Origin: Polytrichum commune
Lineage: Eukaryota > Streptophyta > Polytrichopsida > Polytrichales > Polytrichaceae
Reading direction: 5' to 3'
NCBI GenBank assembly: GCA_950295325.1
Contig: OX485804.1
Span: 52,888,001-52,952,000, forward strand
DNA: 64,000 nt
Shown here: positions 22,535-33,196 of the stretch, in pieces
How positions within the stretch are numbered: position 1 is the first letter of the stretch
Layout: every line of letters starts with the position of its first letter
Notes under the pieces: generated by a model
Database searches by the model: none
The model's input: the letters and a program-made list of their open reading frames with translations, nothing else
What the model was told of the DNA's origin: nothing
Made by a program: the position numbers and the translations under genes

Positions 22535-24568
22535 CTTTCCATCCACTAGATTGTTGTTACATAATCCATGATTACATTTTCAATCTATTACCTTTGTGGG
22601 TCATAGGAACTTTGGTTGAATATAGACCGTGACAAGAGTATACTTGGAAAGTGCAACATAAATATTGCACATGCTATTTCAAATGAAACCCAATCAATGA
22701 GGTGAACAGAAATTTTAGGGCTGCTTCACACTATGGCCAAAGGTCAAGAGGCCATCGAATTCCATCAATCAGATTGCAAGAAACCAAGAATTTGGCCTCT
22801 CGACCCTTCAGACTAGAGGCCAAAGTCGAAAGGTCATCGCACTCCAAAATGCCTGCATGGTAGTATTTTTGACCAAGGCGACGGATTCTCAAAGGAAGTT
22901 TGGGTCGGACAGAATGAAAACCCAAACTATGGTGAGAGGCTGCCATTTTTTTTTCATAAACAAATCAAAAACTGACAAGATCTTGGCCATTAGATTGGAG
23001 GGGTTGTGTTGGGCATGGATAGAGTGGGATGCTTCTTCTTCCTTTGGACTTTGGGCTTGGCCTTTGGAGGCTTCACACTATGCCCGGCCAAAGGCTCCAA
23101 GTCTTGTATTTTATTGGTTGTTTTGAACCCATTTCGTTGGACTTTCAACAAAGTATGACAAATGCTAGGGTTTTACATTATACACATGATAAGGGTTCTT
23201 TATTAGTCAAGAAGTAAATTGGTATAATTATGTTGATGACTATATACGAATGTAATTTTTCATGTACACATATTGTCACTTATATTTTTATCATTAAAAT
23301 TGTACGTGTATTGCTTGATTGTACCAAAAGAACTTGTTTATAGGGGGTTTTTAGAGTATTTTAATGCATGGGGAGTGGACTCTTCATACCACGTACGAGC
23401 TAATGTGAGTGTAAGAAGAGGCATTATTTCAGGCATTAGCATACATAATATACATAAAGGAGAGGTGTTATTTTTCTCTAGTGTGTACATCTAGAAAGGC
23501 TATTAGTTTTATTTTGAAGTATATACAAAAGGGGCCCTAAGGTTTAGAGAAAACCTTGACAATATATGTGTAAGTTTCATCCAGTTCAGGTTTTCATCTG
23601 TTGTTATCATATGGTCGTAGTCCTTGATGACTGCCAAGGATGTTCTTGTTAGGGTTTACATTTGGGTTCTAGGTTTTTAGTATTACATACTAGAGGCTCT
23701 TGGAGCATTAATGGGTTTCCTTGATTTTTTTTTCTCTCTCTAGATTGTGGCTAACTTATTGTGCTTTTGTTTTTGTTTGTTGAATACAATTGTTGAGGTA
23801 CATGCTATATATATAATGTTCAATGACTTTCTCTTTGGAAAGTGAAAGTGAAATTTACATGTATTAAATGATTGTTTTATTCATGATTTATATTGTATAT
23901 ATGTAGTGGAGGCATTTATCACATTAAATTTGAAAGCTTTGTACAAATTCACGAGTCCATTTTCTAGCATGTCATTAGTACGTATACATTTGTTTTTTCT
24001 TTATAAACTTCTCGTATATAGGGGGTTTAATTTCATCATGACTCACGTACGTCATTTAGGTTTCCCATGAAGAGTCCATCCCCTAGGTTTTAATGGAAGG
24101 TGCACACCCAAGATACATGATGGATGAGGAAGTTTAGCAAAAATAATAACACATGTACATATGTATGTATTAAAATACACATATGGGAGAATTTCATTGA
24201 AAATGTGATGTTCATATGCTTATTTTAGAGGTGGCTAAACTCATTGAGCGGATGATGAGTGTCTCTCACAATGAACTTGAATGCCAATTTTGAAACATGT
24301 TTGGTTTTAGGTGTTGCCCGTACTTACTAAAGATGAATGATCTTGCAAAGGGCATGAAAATTTGGTTCCTCTTTCTCATCTTACTGACCTTCTACAAGGT
24401 TGAAAAAACTTCAGAGGATTGTTCTTCTTCAAATCAAAATGAAATCAAACAAAACTTGCACTTATCTGTCATTATACAATGTCCTTTTCGTGTTGGAAAA
24501 GACCATGCTTCCTACTAGTGTTGAGACATTAAAGAATCTTCATGCCAAGTCTGCGTGTGCTCGCATGC

Positions 24569-24611
24569 GTGTGGTGGTGGTGGTGGTGGTGGTTGCATGG
24601 GGGGGGGGGTG
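24569..24611. repeat. (GTG)n and poly-G microsatellites
   Basis: A GTG/TGG trinucleotide run to about 24593 followed by about 11 Gs. Confidence 0.9.
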
Positions 24612-26146
24612 ATGACAACATGAAGTGGCTCCATGGTGACTTCTTATTCTGAGAGAGGCCATTGCCTCTCCGGCAATAAAGGGTCAAAGAGGGCCATGAT
24701 CTTCTCTCCCAAAAGAACCAAAGCCCATGCAATTGAGGACATTCCTTGAAATATATCCCAACAATTATAGATTTGTGAAAGATTCAAAGAATTTGAAAAG
24801 GGAGCAATCTTGTAGTGGTTGATTGACAAAAACATAGACCAATGCTTTGAGTTCAAGCTCTTCAAATTGGTCATTGATTAAGTATTAAATGATCTTCATT
24901 TCCACAACATGAGATTTTACAAAGTTTTGTGTTGAGTCCAACTAATTTGGTGACAATAAACAGTGGTAGAATGATTTGAGAAATAAATACTATTTTGCCC
25001 AACCTAGATTAACATGGTACAATAATTGAATTGACAATGCAATGTCTAGAGAGAGGCGAACCTTGTGTTGGCGTGATGAGAAGTGCTTCAACATTGTAAA
25101 TGTGCAAACTCATATGTAAATGTGCAATGGATTTATAGAGATGGTCCTAAACATAGGACAAACTCTACAGCGACATGTTGGAGATGGTCTCTTTTGAGTG
25201 CATTGTCTACAATTTCAACTAATTTCATGGTTGTTCAATTCATAATTGTAGTATAAGATATAGACTCTACTATATCCAACATTCCCATTTTACTTCCAAC
25301 TATGATTGCACAAATAGTAATTTGATATTTGAGTTGACATTGCATGGTGTATGAACTCATTTGACATTCAACAATTATACCTTATTTAAACTCGTGTACT
25401 TGACGATTCTATTGTCATACAATCACATACTAACAACCTCTTATGCTCTCAACATGTGCTTTGTGTCATCTATGTTAAGTTACATAACCATATCCATCGT
25501 GGATCAAGGGGCTTTAAGTGGATGGTATAAATAAGGCCACTATAGGTTGAGAGTTTATTCGTTTCAACTAGGTCCTTGCAATAAACTAATTTGAGGCTTT
25601 ATCATGTTATTTTGATACTTCTATAATCTTAAAATATACAATTTAAAGTTACAAACTACAAAAAAGGCTACCAATAGGATAGTTATGGGATCCATGTACT
25701 CAAAATTGTGAAGTATTGTTTCTTGAAATAGGATTGTGAAATGTAAAAATTGACACCTAGTGGAAAAAAAAAAACATAATTTCATTAAATTTATGAAAGA
25801 CATGTATCTTCTAAATGACATTGATGTTAGCACCTGTGTTTATTATGCCAATGTTGTTTCATCTTCAAGTTAGTATGGTATGGTATGTAATTCCAAAATG
25901 GACATTACAAGAATAAGGAGAGCCTTAAAAACAAACTCTTATCTCCTTTCAAAAGTGAACACACTTTCAACAAGTGTGAACAAGTTAGCTTGTACCCACC
26001 ATCCCCAAGAGCCTATGCAAAACCCTAAAATAGAAAGTAAAATATACAAAGTGAGAGGTAAAAGGTAAAATGTGTAATAAAGAGCTAATATTTAAAAAAT
26101 CATCAACAAAACTAAAGTAAAGTAAAAAAAACTAACAACTACAACA

Positions 26147-26178
26147 CAAAAAGAAAAAGAAAAAGAAAAAGAAAAAGA
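26147..26178. repeat. (AAAAAG)n microsatellite
   Basis: Repeated AAAAAG hexamers. Confidence 0.9.
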
Positions 26179-26431
26179 TGATATATGAAAATTAAAAGTA
26201 TCGACGAAGAACTTATATAAGAAACTTGGTCAACCACAAAATGGTATTATTCTACGGTTTATGATACTTGCATGCTGAACTATACAAGTACTAATCTTCA
26301 AAGCACACTGCACAACCTTTTTTTTTTTATCAACTTGGTTCGAACTTTGAGTGCAAAATGGCCAAGAAAAATATGCAATGGATGTCATTACTAGCTACGC
26401 CTATTTCAATTGTTCCACTTTTTGCCATGAT

Positions 26432-26462
26432 GCAAAGCCAAAGCCAAAGCCAAAGCCAAAGT
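26432..26462. repeat. (CAAAGC)n microsatellite
   Basis: About five CAAAGC hexamers. They give the SQSQSQ run in the 97-aa frame at 26358-26651, which has no other gene-like property. Confidence 0.9.
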
Positions 26463-29400
26463 CATAACCAAAGCTCCAAAAGTCCAGAGATCCAAAAGAT
26501 TATATGCAATCCAAAGCTAGGATTGCCATTTCATGAGCAAACCGAGACAAGCATGCTCATGTCAGATCCTTCGGCTATAAATTTTTACATCGGTCGAACA
26601 AATTATGGTACTATGAATAAAGGGTTTCTATGTCATGAGCATTGTGAATGAAATTCATGGTGCTCATGTTACATCCCTCGGATGTAAGTTTTTATAGGGG
26701 TCTAAGCCTTGCCTATAAGGGGGTCATAGGGTTTGGGGCAAGGTTGCCCAAGAATTGTTTTCCAAGGCTGTCCAAAATGCACATCCAATATTAGTACATC
26801 AAGTCAAGAAAGTTTAGAGTACAAATAGCTACATGTATTCCAATGAAAGAGCCCAATTATTTGGGTTTACTCAATAAATGTGAATATATGTTACATTTGT
26901 CAAAGTTGTTACATTTTGGTATACACATGATTTTTTGGGATAAATATAATGATGTTCGTTAAGAAGTTTTGACGACAAATAAAGGAAACAAAGAATCACT
27001 ATGTGCACCCAAAAGTTTGGGTTCATTTGGGAAAAGAAGTAGGAGGGAATTGATATGAAAAAAGTTAATTGTGTTAGCCCTTGTGTTGTCTTTTGAAAGA
27101 TTGCAAAGTGTGGTGAGAGTTGTTGCTAAGGTAGATGAGGTTAACGTGGATACCTCTAGCTTTGTGGAACATTTTAGGTTATGGATTCAAGCATTAGAAG
27201 CCTGTTCAAGTCAACAATTACGAACTAGGACCAAAGAATCTGAAATCGCTGAAATTGGAGTTGAGGAAAGCGTTGATCTAGGCTTCGTAATCAAATATTC
27301 TCTACTTCCCAAGTACGGTGTTATAGGGGTGAATTCTTTTATCGTTTAATGTTGTGTAAGTGGACGACATCATTTGCATATTTTACATGGGTCATTTGCC
27401 AATGGAAATTAAGTTTAATGCCAATATTGGTTGTGTCATGCCTCTAAAGTGGTCACGGGTAAGATAAATTGTTGCCGAGTTGGTTTTTCATTGTAGAGTA
27501 CCCACAATACAAGTTGGTCAGCACCTCACAACCACAAGGCGCCTCCTAATTTGCCCAAGTTGATGCCTCCTAAGTTGCCCACCTCGCCCACAAAAATAAA
27601 GTATGTCATAACTTGGTGGATAGCACTCCCAATTATGGAGGATGCTGGGTGTAGTTTGGTTTTGCGAAGGTATACAAACATTATCAAGGTGGTGGCCGAA
27701 TCACCATGTATTACTCTAGGGGTCCAAGGTGACTATCCGAATTTTAGAAAACCACGTGAGATAAAAAAGAGGGTAATTTAATTTATTTATGGTAAAATTT
27801 ATAATTTTGTTAGATCTACCATAGCATTGGAAATATGTCCCCTACATAATATATGTAAAATAAGGTGATGGATAATTCCTTCATTTTGATAATCAGTAGG
27901 AAAAAAAATACGGTTATGGACATAGGATCCTCCTAAAAGTGTGTAGTAGGATCAATAAAATAGTCACGGGTTTGACTACTTGGGTGAAGATGTGTGGTTT
28001 CTGTTCAATTTTGAATCAAGCACATTAGTATGGAGGGAAATATCGTGGGATTTTTTTGGGGAAGGAATGTGTTGGCGCTCCTCAATGGTTGTTGGGTTTT
28101 GCAATGGTGCTAAACATGTGGGACCTCGTTGGATGCTTCTTTATTTCAGCTTGTATGTTTTGTTATCTCCATGTTTATTGGTAAGTCTTTAACTAGTCTT
28201 AAGTGCTATTGGTTGTGCTTTGAACGGTTTAGGATTGGTATTACTAATTGAAACCAAATGAATGACAAATTGAATGGTATGGAATGTTTGTTGCTCACAT
28301 AGTCGGTTTCTCAATGCTATAGTATTCCATCCACTATTTGGTACTTGTACGATATATAAAAAGAATTGTGCCAAAACTAGCCTCTCTAAACAACTACAAA
28401 TAAATATAGGGTGCTAGAAAATACGTCAAAGTAGCTTTTTATCTACAAATAGGGAGGGGAAAAATATTAAGAGGTGCATAAATATCCCCTCATTAATCAC
28501 CCCATTATCGCACATGGTTACAAAACATAAAGGAGTGTGATGACCCCGAGATATTACTCACCCACCAAATTGAGTGACTATACCACTAATTAAAAGCCAA
28601 AAATAGGTGTCCACTTAAGGAAGGTAACCAAATCAACCTTGTCTACCTTACCATGGAATTCTATACTTCAAGATCATCGCCATCATCTACAAAATCAACG
28701 GTCAGCAACACATCTAACAATTACTTTATGATTACTCGGTGAAGCATGCTTGTGTCAAAATCCTTGGTTGTGGGTTCTATAGGGTCCAACCCTTGGCTAT
28801 AGGGGGTCGTATAGTTTGTGGGAAGGCTGCCCATGAACACATTTAAAGAGGTTCCCATAAAGGCACACCCAAAATTGTAGTTTTCCCAATTAGTTGTTTC
28901 ACGAAGATAGCATGCTATTTTCTTATGAATGAAATGAAACTCTTGGGCACACATAATGGTTTTGATTTTTGAAATTTGTCTTCAATATAGCTCAACAAAT
29001 ACCATTACATGCAAATTGATATATGAATAATTGCCTTCACCTTCCCCAACCTTTGTGCATTTGACCATACCTATCTCTAAACCTAACAGTCACTCGAAGC
29101 CATCTTTGCATCTCTTTTAATGGGGAATGTTGTCATGTGAGTGGTGAGTGGTGAGGGACGAGTGATAACTTATGAGTAGTGAGGAAGTTTATTTTGGTGG
29201 TATTACATGCACATATAACCTATAACCATGGTACTTACGCATGAATACATGGACCAAGTACACAACAATTGATAATGTATATGGTCATTACATTCACCAA
29301 TAGATGTCATCAAACTCATATCTCCGTACAATTACGTTTATGATCATTATTTGTTCATTACATATAATAAGCATATCATGTTATTTGATAGTGGGTTCTA

Positions 29401-30361
29401 TCCCTTGCAATATGCAATGTATACATGTTTCTAGACATGTTATCTTCTGCAAACAAGGTTCTCACACATGTTGTGCACGCTTTAATTCAATAGTCTTCAT
29501 TATTATATACAATTTAAAGAAGGTGGTTACAATTAAATTACTATGATAACTTACAACTTCTTGTTGAAAGTTCAATTCCATTGTTTGAGTGCTCCCCACG
29601 AACGGGGAACCTTGGAATTAAATGAGATTTATGCTCATGTAGTGCATGGTCCCATTGAAGTAGTAAATGAGTTGTATAATGTTATGATGCTTTATATTAA
29701 AGGTCCAAGGCACAAAAAAATCTTATAAATTATAGATATATGCTTAAGAGTTGCCAAAATGACATGTGTTTAAAAGAGATTAAACTATGTGCTCAAAATA
29801 TGGTAACCATTTCAGACTCAATAATCAACATAATTGGGGAGGCCTATATGACCACTTAATAAGCACGAGGAAAGTGGCTACCACCTTGATTTGGAGTTGC
29901 TAACCATCTTGTACGAAGGTCAAGGCATCCATAGTCGACCATGTCCATTTAACCACTCACTAAGGCACTTGTAATGCCCACATAGTTGAGATCTATATTT
30001 TTTAAGCGAATGAAGTTAAGGTCTATGTGGTGGCCATTTGTGATTGATTACCCTCATAATAGTTTTGACAAATGTCATAGCCAAGCAATTGCATTGAGAT
30101 GAGCGGTTATGGTTTGACCTATAGATCGACTATGTGTTACCCTAATTTGACTGCTTCAAAATTTGTAGCAATTTTTGTGTTCATGATTTAATTTAATTCT
30201 TTATTATCATTTTTTGCATTCTTAGAATTTGTTTCTCTTCACAAGAAAAATAATTCCCCACTATTACTCTTCATAAACAAATGAAAAATCTCATTTGATT
30301 GGTTATAGATGCCTCAACCTTACGTGGTGGCGGCTTGTCCTAAACATATGCAAATTCTCTC

Positions 30362-30524
30362 ATAATCCACCCACACTTACTGATGCGGGCCACAAGTGAA
30401 CAGTGAGTACCAACACTTGTTGCATCTAATGACTCTCACTGGCTAAACCAACTCTAAAAGTGGCCCCTGCTGACAGGTACTGTTCACTGGTGTTCCGCAC
30501 CAATAAATGTGGGTGGGCTATAAG
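30362..30524. mobile_element. Small inverted-repeat element
   Basis: The left end has ATCCACCCACACTTACTGAT and the right end, inverted, CCCACCCACATTTATTGGT, with matching inner AGTGAACAGT. Just outside, GGTTATAGATGCCTCAACC (about 30300) and GGTTATAAATGCCTCAGCC (about 30530) form a direct repeat. Class and exact ends are unclear. Confidence 0.5.
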
Positions 30525-30603
30525 TTTATCGGTTATAAATGCCTCAGCCTTGATTGTCTCGTGTTTCGTATTCTAGGAGGAGTGGCTTATTAAAAGAAAT
30601 CCG

Positions 30604-31430
30604 TTAAAGACCAATGTACATGGCTGATTTTTCACAAAGTTTTTGCTTGTCCATGTCCAAAAACCTTGAATTAAAAGGCAACAAAAATTGCAGCCCGTCC
30701 CAAAACTGGTAATTTCTAAACCAACCCATCCATGGAAAGGTTAAAGAAAAAACAACCCGTCCCAAAACCGGGTTGAAAATGAAAATACCCGTCCCGCAAG
30801 AGGTATAAATAAGTCTCTTACAATGTTGGTAAAAAATTAGAAAAAAAACAAAAAACAAAAAAACCGAAAGATGTCGACATGTGACTTGTTGCACTTGGAA
30901 ACAATAAGTGAATTTGACATGTCCAAAAATTGGTTCATTTTCTAAGAACCCATCCACTGAAAATGTTTTTTTTTGGAACATGTCCCTGGACATGTTAGGG
31001 ACCTTGTGAAAAATCACCACTGCCAATGTACATTAATGATCATAAATTAACGAGGGGAAGATATCCACAATTGTTGATGATTAAAAGACAAGATTCTCAC
31101 CAAAAGGGAGGCAGGTCAAAAAGGCCATTTGGATGAGGAACGCGTTGTCGGTAAAGCTCCCATCACAGGAACGGCAAGCAGTGCACATGCACAAAGAACA
31201 CACAATGATCAGACATGAAATGATGAATGAGTTGCAATATTCCACGTCGGGAACTGGGCCGTCGGGGAGCCCCGCGGAGTCACCCAAAGTCAAGAGCCTA
31301 GCTGACTTATATGTAGGTTGCAGCTGGAAGGCCCACGTTTACAGGCTTTGCCAAACAGGCCTGGCGAGCTGCAGCGATGATGTCACAAAGGCTAAGTATA
31401 ATATATACTTAGGTATTGTGTTATAGCTAA
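30604..31430. other. No recognisable gene
   Basis: A 140-aa frame on - (30604-31026) is hydrophobic and rich in F, lacks any motif I recognise, and lies in A/T-rich intergenic DNA. The overlapping frames at 31081-31426 also show nothing. Confidence 0.45.
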
Positions 31431-31435
31431 AGAGT

Positions 31436-31660
31436 GTCCGCCGAAGTTCTGATCATAATCGGTCAAAATCCTAGCGTTTCCAAGTCCGACCGGTTACATG
31501 TTGTGATCTTCCGGTTTTGCTTTAATTGATTGGAGGTGTAGTCCTTAGATTCCTCTAATGCGATCGGTGATTTTCCTGAAATCTTGAACTTCAACCGGTT
31601 CATCTGTCACTGGTTCAACAGTAGCGGTTGGTTGTCCCCATTCATTGATGACTTATAAGT
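31436..31660. mobile_element. Diverged second copy of the hAT-like MITE
   Basis: Shares CATAATCGG, CAAGTCCGACCGGT, CTTCAACCGGTTCATCTGT and a CCCCATTCATTG end with the element at 5033-5259. Its left end is eroded and no target duplication is visible. Confidence 0.65.
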
Positions 31661-31679
31661 AAATATGTCAAAAGGCTTA

Positions 31680-32193
31680 GGGCCGCTTTACACCTAGAGG
31701 CCGGGCCAATTTCCCTTGAGGCCGATTGCACAAAATTTCAGCCTTTTTTGGGTTGGAGGCCGGCCTCTACTACACATTATAATAAGATTATATTGGGGGC
31801 CAATTTTCCCATATGTAAAGGCCCTCGGGCCAAGAAGCCAAGCTGATTCAAAAAAATTAGCCTAATCCAACGGATGTAGCATAATCTAAGATAGAGCCTT
31901 TAGATTCCACATAATCCAATGGATCTAGTTCACTTTAAAAAATTATACTTTATTTAAGAAGATTTTTTTAGTGGAATATGACATTGGCCTTCCATTTTGG
32001 GTGCACCCAATTCAACGAGCTCGGGCCGTGTCATAACATACATTTTTTAATTTAAAAAATCATACCACCAAATCGGCCCGGCCTCTAGATGTAAAGGGGT
32101 TGGGGCCGATTTGAGCCTTTTGACCAATCACATATGAGGATTTCAAGCCTCTTACACAACGAATTGGCCCGGCCTCTAAGTGTAAAGCGGCCC
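31680..32193. mobile_element. PIF/Harbinger-like MITE, 514 bp
   Basis: Ends GGGCCGCTTTACACCTAGAG (left) and, inverted, GGGCCGCTTTACACTTAGAG (right), with the inverted repeat extending about 30 bp through GGCCGGGCCAATT. TTA lies on both sides (31677-31679 and 32194-32196). Confidence 0.85.
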
Positions 32194-32196
32194 TTA

Positions 32197-32752
32197 GTCT
32201 TAGTTCGGAAGATGAGGCGCAGGTCCTTGTTGGGTCCACAAGTACAAACCGCTTATTACTAAGTTAAGGATAGGGAGGTCTGACTTTGGAGGAGTTGAAT
32301 TTCATCACTGGAATTGAGTAGGGGACTCCGCAGTTGAAAATTCTTGACTATATTCGCAGGCCAGTGCGGGGCAGGTATTAGCTGGAACATGATGGGTTAT
32401 GTATTGTATTGACCTATCTGGACTCTGACAGACTTGGGTCCGACCTCGGAGGATGCTTGCCGGGAAATTATTTAAAAAGTACAATGTGCGCCGGAGGTTT
32501 TGTGGGGGATAGAAGAATTACTAGAACTAAGTTAGGACTTGCGTCATCAAGTTGCAGGTGCATCGACGGGAGCTGTCTGTCTGTGGCTGTAGCCGCGTAA
32601 GGTGGGGAGCCTGCTGCGGGTGAGTGGTTTGCAGAGATTTGTTGTTGGTCGAGTGGAAGACTGATAAGTTAGAGTCAAGGTTTAGGACGTCGGAAGGGGA
32701 GCCAGGGCAATCTCCGGAGTTGGATCTGTGTTTGACTTTGCGGTTGTGGGGT
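32197..32752. other. Distal upstream region of the receptor-kinase gene
   Basis: No domain-bearing frame. Base composition becomes richer in G/C than in the preceding interval. It could hold promoter or 5' UTR sequence, but no clear TATA box or motif can be assigned. Confidence 0.35.
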
Positions 32753-33010
32753 AAGGTTTTTGATGTGCAGAGAGGCTGGGAGGATTGGCTGACTCGAGAT
32801 ATTTGTGTCCATGCTTTCATCTTCTTGCGATGAATTTCTGAGGCTGAATCAGACTTAGTAGGCGTTGGGGTTGAGTTTGAGGTTGGTGGGTCTCTTGCAG
32901 GCAAGGTTTTTGATCTGCATAGGCTCCGAGGATTGGCCGTCTTGGGATATTGGTGTCTGCGCTCTGAGTCATCTTCGTGCAATGAATTTCTGAGGTTGAA
33001 CCAGACTCAG
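32753..33010. repeat. 150-bp tandem duplication upstream of the receptor kinase
   Basis: AAGGTTTTTGATGTGCAGAG (32753) recurs as AAGGTTTTTGATCTGCAT at 32903. GAATTTCTGAGGCTGAA (32831) recurs as GAATTTCTGAGGTTGAA (32982). It lies 190-440 bp upstream of the start codon, so it may be promoter or 5' UTR. Confidence 0.8.
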
Positions 33011-33196
33011 AAGTCGGTAGGGCTCGGCCGAGATATGAGTTCGGATGAGACAATAGGCTGTATCAGCAATTTCAACCCATCACAAGATTAGTCATGTTCG
33101 GTGGCCTTGCACTTTAGCAGCAGCTCAAGAGACGCACAGAAGTAGACCTGAGGGTTCAAACTCGAGCTAGCTGACCGAGTAGTCTTTTTGGAATAG

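Larger units (their letters stand above)
22535..30361. other. Gene-poor interval with simple repeats
   Basis: About 7.8 kb of A/T-rich DNA with only short unrelated frames. A truncated MITE end (TTAGGGCTGCTTCACACTATGG) lies at 22715-22736, and a second ACACTATG-containing end in the same orientation near 23.06 kb. Diverged repeats of a CTATAGGGGGTC-type block occur near 26.7 and 28.8 kb. I see no gene to support. Confidence 0.5.

Noticed and set aside
26358-26651. 97-aa frame with SQ repeats
   Set aside because: The repeat is a CAAAGC microsatellite, and the rest has no recognisable feature.
30604-31026. 140-aa hydrophobic frame as a membrane protein gene
   Set aside because: A/T-rich composition explains the hydrophobicity; no neighbour, motif or start context supports it.
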